Below are positions 31,287 through 34,384 of a DNA stretch of 34,384 bases, piece after piece. Source of the stretch: a virus. The notes under the pieces were generated by a model that saw nothing but the letters and a program-made list of their open reading frames with translations, ran no database searches and was not told the DNA's origin. The position numbers were made by a program, and so were the translations under genes. Numbering within the stretch: the first letter of the stretch is position 1; each line of letters starts with the position of its first letter. The stretch covers positions 1 through 34,384 of the IMG/VR virus record IMGVR_UViG_3300020734_000011, one strand, 5' to 3'.

Positions 31287-31565
31287 ATGATTGATTTAGA
31301 TACAGTATTTGCAGGATTACAACGACTTGAAGATGTTCTTAACACAGCAGATCAGCTTATGCCTATAGTGTTTAATCGTTGCACTGAAACAGGATTAAGT
31401 GCTAAAGACTTAGACCCTATTCAGAGTATGTTGCTTGTTCAAGACTTGATTAAAATAATACAGCCTCTTAACGATAAGTTGTTAGAGCTACAGACGGTAG
31501 CGTTCTTTAGAGAACTACAACCACCTAATGCTCCTAACTTTCCTAACCCAGAAGATATTCTGTAA
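31287..31565 (+). CDS. Small helical protein, last early gene
   Basis: 92 residues from the ATG at 31287 (AAGGA upstream). Helical (DTVFAGLQRLEDVLNTADQL, MLLVQDLIKIIQPLNDKLLE), with a Pro/Asn-rich tail (PPNAPNFPNPEDIL). A strong terminator follows 26 bases after its stop. Function unknown. Confidence 0.65.
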   Translation: MIDLDTVFAGLQRLEDVLNTADQLMPIVFNRCTETGLSAKDLDPIQSMLLVQDLIKIIQPLNDKLLELQTVAFFRELQPPNAPNFPNPEDIL

Positions 31566-31590
31566 TAGTTTCTTAGTAGTTGTACTTTAC

Positions 31591-31613
31591 GACCCTCTTC
31601 GGAGGGTCTTTTT
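31591..31613 (+). terminator. Rho-independent terminator of rightward unit
   Basis: GACCCTC and GAGGGTC form a perfect seven-pair stem with a UUCG loop, followed by TTTTT. On the minus strand no T-run follows the stem, so it stops only rightward transcription. Confidence 0.93.
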
Positions 31614-31637
31614 ACATCAGTAATATGTATAAAAATA

Positions 31638-31667
31638 TTGAAATACTATACATGTTATATATATAAT
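31638..31667 (+). promoter_or_regulatory. Possible promoter in convergent gap
   Basis: TTGAAA (31638-31643), 18 bases, TATAAT (31662-31667), just after the early terminator. It points into a gene-free, structured stretch and into the antisense of the spanin gene. AT-rich flanks make chance matches easier, so confidence is moderate. Confidence 0.45.
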
Positions 31668-31673
31668 GTAAAG

Positions 31674-31772
31674 TTAAGGTGAGGGGTTACAAACTCGCCT
31701 GCCAATTCGTTGATGCCCTAGTTAGAAAGATGGAAAATCTCTAGGTTCTTGATGCCCTCGTGCCATCTTGAC
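31674..31772 (+). ncRNA. Candidate structured RNA between converging operons
   Basis: Hairpin AGGTGAG/CTCGCCT (31677-31683 with 31694-31700). Then two interleaved pairings: CCTAG/CTAGG (31717-31721 with 31741-31745) and AAGATGG/CCATCTT (31727-31733 with 31763-31769), which together make an H-type pseudoknot topology. TTGATGCCCT is repeated at 31710-31719 and 31749-31758. The strand is uncertain because the pairings also exist on the leftward transcript. It could instead be a DNA site. No known RNA family recognised. Confidence 0.35.
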
Positions 31773-32192
31773 TTATTTAATACCTACTTGCTCTAGTATC
31801 CATTTTTGTAATTCTATTACTTGGGCTGTGGTTTCAGCGCATTGTCCAGCAAGAACATTGTAGGCGGTGATAACATCAGTGACGTTGGGGGCTGTGGAAA
31901 GTCCTGGCACTTTACTGCTACTGGGGTTGTTCCACAAGCTTGTAGACTTATAATAATTCCTAACAGCACTAAGTTTCGCATCATATTCATCTTGTATTCC
32001 TTTTGTAGCTAGTTGTTGTTGTTTATTAATAGATTCTACTTTTGCTTCTTGTTCTTTGGCAAGTAGTTCGGTACTTTGTTTAAGCGATAAATATTTACTA
32101 TTGCCAATATGATACCCAAAGTAAAAAGCGCCGCATAAAACCACAGTAATAAGTCCAATTTTGACATAAGTTAATATTGATAAAGGAAACAT
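31773..32192 (-). CDS. Rz: i-spanin (Rz-like)
   Basis: 139 residues. Short N-terminus, one transmembrane helix at about 11-29 (IGLITVVLCGAFYFGYHIG), then a periplasmic coiled coil (STELLAKEQEAKVESINKQQ) and a C-terminal helix (CAETTAQVIELQKWILEQ). This is the inner-membrane spanin layout, last gene of the lysis cassette. With the o-spanin it fuses the two membranes in the last step of lysis, so a Gram-negative host is implied. The o-spanin gene lies inside it in another frame. Confidence 0.88.
   Translation of the reverse strand: MFPLSILTYVKIGLITVVLCGAFYFGYHIGNSKYLSLKQSTELLAKEQEAKVESINKQQQLATKGIQDEYDAKLSAVRNYYKSTSLWNNPSSSKVPGLSTAPNVTDVITAYNVLAGQCAETTAQVIELQKWILEQVGIK
31817..31990 (-). CDS. 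Rz1: o-spanin lipoprotein (Rz1-like), embedded in Rz
   Basis: 57 residues in a different frame wholly inside the i-spanin gene, too short for common length limits. MNMMRNLVLLGIIISLQACG is a lipoprotein signal with lipobox LQAC (Cys19). The mature 39 residues are Pro-rich (FPQPPTSLMLSPPTMF, end KPQPK), as in Rz1 proteins. AAAGGA precedes the ATG by about nine bases. It would anchor in the outer membrane and bind the i-spanin across the periplasm. Confidence 0.88.
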   Translation of the reverse strand: MNMMRNLVLLGIIISLQACGTTPVAVKCQDFPQPPTSLMLSPPTMFLLDNALKPQPK

Positions 32193-32395
32193 TATCTTTC
32201 TTCCAATGGTTTAGTTGTTGTAGCTCTTAAATAAGAAATAATAATACCAATAACAAACATAGAAATACTGTAAACTTTAGGGTCTAGTAAATCTTGAATG
32301 TAAGAAGAGTTATCTGAGATAGCACCAAGCAAAAACAATGCTCCAGAAAACCACATAGTTCTTGAACGAAATAAACCATGTAATTTCTGTTTCAT
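32192..32395 (-). CDS. Putative holin
   Basis: 67 residues with two predicted transmembrane helices, about 14-27 (TMWFSGALFLLGAI) and 42-59 (YSISMFVIGIIISYL), a charged N-terminus ([12 protein letters not shown]) and a polar tail (RATTTKPLEER). Size, topology and position between lysozyme and spanin fit a class II holin that opens the inner membrane for the lysozyme. It ends where the spanin ATG begins. Confidence 0.75.
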   Translation of the reverse strand: MKQKLHGLFRSRTMWFSGALFLLGAISDNSSYIQDLLDPKVYSISMFVIGIIISYLRATTTKPLEER

Positions 32396-32559
32396 TACAT
32401 TTTCTTTTTAGTAGATACTTTGCCTTTAGGCTTAATTTTAGATTTACCTGCCTTAGACAAAGCAATTGCTACTGCTTGTTTTTGCGGTTTTCCTTCTTTT
32501 ACAGAAGTAGAAATGTTTTTAGATATTGTTTTTTTAGAACTACCTGTTTTTAATGGCAT
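32395..32559 (-). CDS. Small basic protein
   Basis: 54 residues, very Lys-rich. [19 protein letters not shown], then [19 protein letters not shown] and a KKKM end. The [11 protein letters not shown] motif is familiar from short phage proteins of DUF6496-like type. Stop overlaps the holin ATG (TAATG), with AGGG before its own start. Probably binds nucleic acid; function unknown. Confidence 0.7.
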   Translation of the reverse strand: MPLKTGSSKKTISKNISTSVKEGKPQKQAVAIALSKAGKSKIKPKGKVSTKKKM

Positions 32560-32561
32560 AA

Positions 32562-33011
32562 TTATTCCCTATATGTTCCGTGTTCAAAACAAGCTTGTTC
32601 AGCAAGCCTGCGTAGTTTAATACCTTCATTAGGCCTACCACCAGCCATAGACCACTTAGGAAACTCCTGTGCAGCAGCTTCCATATTTCCTTTTTGTAAA
32701 AACTGAAATAAGCTAGATCGTTTAAAAGCACCACAGCCTAAATTAAATACAAAAGATACTAAAGCATCAAATTGATTTTGGTTAATCTCCGCATTTGCGG
32801 AGTTTACACAGTTTTCAGCAAGGTGCAAATCATTTACTAATAGCTGTGTAGCTTGTCCCATAGTAATAGGGCTTCCTACTACACAGCCATCATTAGGAAT
32901 AATCATATGACCATAACCAACAGTCATCTTACCAACACCGTCGTTATAAGGCATTGTACGAAAGCCTTCAAAGTGTTTAATTTGTTCAATGCCTTTGTCT
33001 GATGTTTTCAT
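32562..33011 (-). CDS. Endolysin, GH24 (T4-type) lysozyme
   Basis: 149 residues. Catalytic triad E15-D24-T30 in [20 protein letters not shown], followed by YGH, then [20 protein letters not shown] and LKRRLAEQ-type C-terminus ([13 protein letters not shown]). It cleaves peptidoglycan glycan strands. No signal peptide or signal-arrest anchor is seen, so export through a holin is expected; the holin candidate is 167 bases downstream. Confidence 0.93.
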   Translation of the reverse strand: MKTSDKGIEQIKHFEGFRTMPYNDGVGKMTVGYGHMIIPNDGCVVGSPITMGQATQLLVNDLHLAENCVNSANAEINQNQFDALVSFVFNLGCGAFKRSSLFQFLQKGNMEAAAQEFPKWSMAGGRPNEGIKLRRLAEQACFEHGTYRE

Positions 33012-33013
33012 AA

Positions 33014-33784
33014 TTAAGGTGTATTGGTTGCAATTAAAAATCCTTCGACTTGAATACCAACGTTTGCGGTACTAGAAGGTGTGTTTGCTTGAAATTGAAT
33101 ATCTGTAGTTGCAGAATAAGGAAAAGGTGCAATTCTGGTTATACCAAAGTTATTTGCAAAAGGTGTAGTAAGAACTGTATTAACAATTCCAGAGGAAGAA
33201 AAGGTTTGAACTCTATAAGTACAGTAAGAACTAGATAAGTTACCCACTTGATTTGAGGCAATATTTATTCTTGTTAAATAAAACGTATATCCATTAGGAA
33301 CTGTATAAATACTCATTTGATTACGACCAGCACCTATTGCAATTACAGCATATTGAGTTGTAGTTAAAGTTGAAGAAGGGCCAATAGCTACAGTTCCTAC
33401 TGGGTTTACTGTTCCAACAACTATTAAATTTTGTATTCTTAAATAACTAAGAGTAGTAACTTTATGCGTTGTACCTGTTAATGTAATTGTTTCTGAAATA
33501 GGATTATAACTGCTATCTAATCCATTAACTAAAATTTGTACCGCAGTATCTGAACTAGAAGAACTCCAAAGATATTGCACAGCAGCTACTGTAGGGTAAG
33601 CTGGGTATGCAGTAGCATTTTCCCAAATGGGGATAAAGGTAGTTCCTATAGAGGCTTGATAAGCAAACAAGTCTGCTCTTGTGACCCCAGTTACTAAATT
33701 ACGAGAAGACTGTAAATAAGTTGGTAATGCAATACTTACTTCATTGTTTGGTTGAAAAACAGCAGGAATAGTAGTTATTGTCAT
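33014..33784 (-). CDS. Virion structural protein
   Basis: 256 residues, Thr/Ser/Val/Ile-rich, beta-dominated, no membrane segment. Contains AVQYLWSSSSSDTAVQILVN, TITLTGTTHKVTTLSYLRIQ, and GRNQMSIYTVPNGYTFYLTR, a layout typical of phage tail or head-fibre proteins. Two bases separate it from lysozyme. Virion placement is inferred. Confidence 0.65.
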   Translation of the reverse strand: MTITTIPAVFQPNNEVSIALPTYLQSSRNLVTGVTRADLFAYQASIGTTFIPIWENATAYPAYPTVAAVQYLWSSSSSDTAVQILVNGLDSSYNPISETITLTGTTHKVTTLSYLRIQNLIVVGTVNPVGTVAIGPSSTLTTTQYAVIAIGAGRNQMSIYTVPNGYTFYLTRINIASNQVGNLSSSYCTYRVQTFSSSGIVNTVLTTPFANNFGITRIAPFPYSATTDIQFQANTPSSTANVGIQVEGFLIATNTP

Positions 33785-34119
33785 ACAGCTTCTCCTCCAC
33801 TAGCAGTAATTGTAACGGAAGTTGCTGCAGAAGCCTTAACCTGAATAGTATCTCCAGTGTTAAGAATTTGAGTGCCTTGCCATTGAATGGTTTGTTTAGC
33901 AGCTATTGGTTGTTGATAAAACAGTGCATTAGATACACCTGCCGTTCCAGCAGACGGTACTAAATACACATCAAATGTAACTCCAGAACCATCTGTGTTA
34001 ATAATATCAATATCTTTAACAAAAGTGCGAGTAGAAGCTGGAACAGTATACAAAGTTGTAGCCCCTGTAGTCATTACAGTTTGACCTAATTTTATAGGAG
34101 TAATATTTTGATATGTCAT
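33781..34119 (-). CDS. Small virion structural protein
   Basis: 112 residues, one beta domain: TTLYTVPASTRTFVKDIDII, TFDVYLVPSAGTA, TIQWQGTQILNTGDTIQV, then SVTITASGGEAV. This matches small phage tail proteins with a VPA...VKDI.I.N signature. ATGA overlap with the next gene; it follows the repeat protein's stop directly. Confidence 0.65.
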   Translation of the reverse strand: MTYQNITPIKLGQTVMTTGATTLYTVPASTRTFVKDIDIINTDGSGVTFDVYLVPSAGTAGVSNALFYQQPIAAKQTIQWQGTQILNTGDTIQVKASAATSVTITASGGEAV

Positions 34120-34384
34120 TTAAAAACTCATCCAAGTTAATACAGCATTAGATTGTAATGCACTAATTTCAGGACTAGATAATGAAGTAAAGTTACCTGT
34201 AGAAGGGGTTACATTGCCAATAGGTGTACCGTTGATAGTACCACCAGTGATACCTACACCAGAAGCAGTACCACCAGTGATACCTACACCAGAAGCAGTA
34301 CCACCAGTGATACCTACACCAGAAGCAGTACCACCAGTGATACCTACACCAGAAGCAGTACCACCAGTGATACCTACACCAGAA
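34120..34384 (-). CDS. Tail-fibre-like protein with decapeptide repeats (partial)
   Basis: The C-terminal 88 codons are visible. From the right edge: tandem repeats of S-G-V-G-I-T-G-G-T-A, one degenerate copy, then GTPIGNVTPSTGNFTSLSS and an end LTWMSF. Such Gly/Thr repeats are flexible or fibrous segments in tail proteins. If the sequence is circular the gene begins at position 8 on the left edge with M-Y-H and reads straight into the repeats. A fibre domain may be missing if the repeat array was collapsed. Confidence 0.75.
   Translation of the reverse strand, partial: SGVGITGGTASGVGITGGTASGVGITGGTASGVGITGGTASGVGITGGTINGTPIGNVTPSTGNFTSLSSPEISALQSNAVLTWMSF
34238..34384. repeat. 30-bp tandem repeat at window edge
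   Basis: The unit beginning agaagcagtaccacc is present in four identical copies at 34261-34290, 34291-34320, 34321-34350 and 34351-34380, with a partial copy to 34384 and a degenerate copy (last 23 bases) at 34238-34260. It encodes a decapeptide in frame. Identical copies at a contig edge suggest that copy number is unreliable. Confidence 0.92.

Noticed and set aside
16070-31565. Phage RNA polymerase or sigma factor gene
   Set aside because: No translated frame shows single-subunit polymerase or sigma motifs; promoters are host sigma70-like.
31724-31768. 14-codon minus-strand peptide (MARGHQEPRDFPSF) after the spanin gene
   Set aside because: Too short and no ribosome site; overlaps the predicted structured element, so probably chance.
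31614-31772. Phage attachment site (attP)
   Set aside because: No integrase gene or tRNA 3' end is present; the direct repeat is better recorded as an unexplained structured element.
34238-34384. CRISPR or transposon-end repeat
   Set aside because: Uninterrupted 30-base tandem copies without spacers, coding in frame for a decapeptide.

Overview
The window is an AT-rich tailed-phage (Caudoviricetes) genome and may be the complete one. It has terminase, portal, scaffold and capsid genes, a T7-type replication set, a viral ribonucleotide reductase and a lysis cassette. The i-spanin/o-spanin pair implies a Gram-negative host. No integrase, repressor or phage RNA polymerase is visible. Instead there are several textbook sigma70-type promoters, so the phage is probably virulent and transcribed by host RNA polymerase. 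Many tail proteins resemble families I associate with phages from freshwater samples; this is recall, not a search result, and I cannot name the host.

Layout. A 1.2-kb non-coding control region (14837-16069) holds two divergent consensus promoters, six 20-bp dyad repeats and several other dyads. To its left, everything is on the minus strand: terS, terL, portal, a GroES-like co-chaperonin, scaffold, decoration and major capsid proteins, then a series of small virion and tail-fibre proteins with one GIY-YIG homing endonuclease. To its right, the plus strand starts with about twenty very small, tightly overlapping genes of unknown function (16.07-20.5 kb). It continues with an HNH endonuclease, primase-helicase, DNA polymerase, ssDNA-binding protein, 5'-3' exonuclease, a zinc metallopeptidase, a PD-(D/E)XK nuclease, a DnaQ-like exonuclease, a DUF3310 protein and a B12-dependent ribonucleotide reductase. 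It ends at a strong terminator at 31591-31613. From 31773 to the right edge the minus strand resumes with i-spanin (o-spanin embedded in another frame), a holin candidate, a small basic protein, lysozyme and more tail proteins.

The two edges fit together. The minus-strand gene that starts at position 8 and runs off the left edge continues in frame into the decapeptide-repeat gene running off the right edge. On a circular map this gives just two convergent transcription units: rightward early/replication genes, and leftward virion plus lysis genes. Both leave the 15-kb region and meet near 31.7 kb. The join lies in a 30-bp tandem repeat, so the copy number, and possibly extra sequence, may be missing there.

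How the genes work together. Early genes probably condition the host. The helicase-primase, Pol A, SSB and nucleases replicate and recycle DNA, with the reductase supplying dNTPs. The co-chaperonin is placed to help fold capsid proteins. The terminase packages DNA, and holin, lysozyme and spanins release progeny. The most unusual items are the iteron-bearing control region, a 389-residue protein built of about seventeen 18-residue hydrophobic repeats, a structured RNA candidate between the converging operons, and the absence of any recognisable tail-tube, tape-measure or ejection protein.
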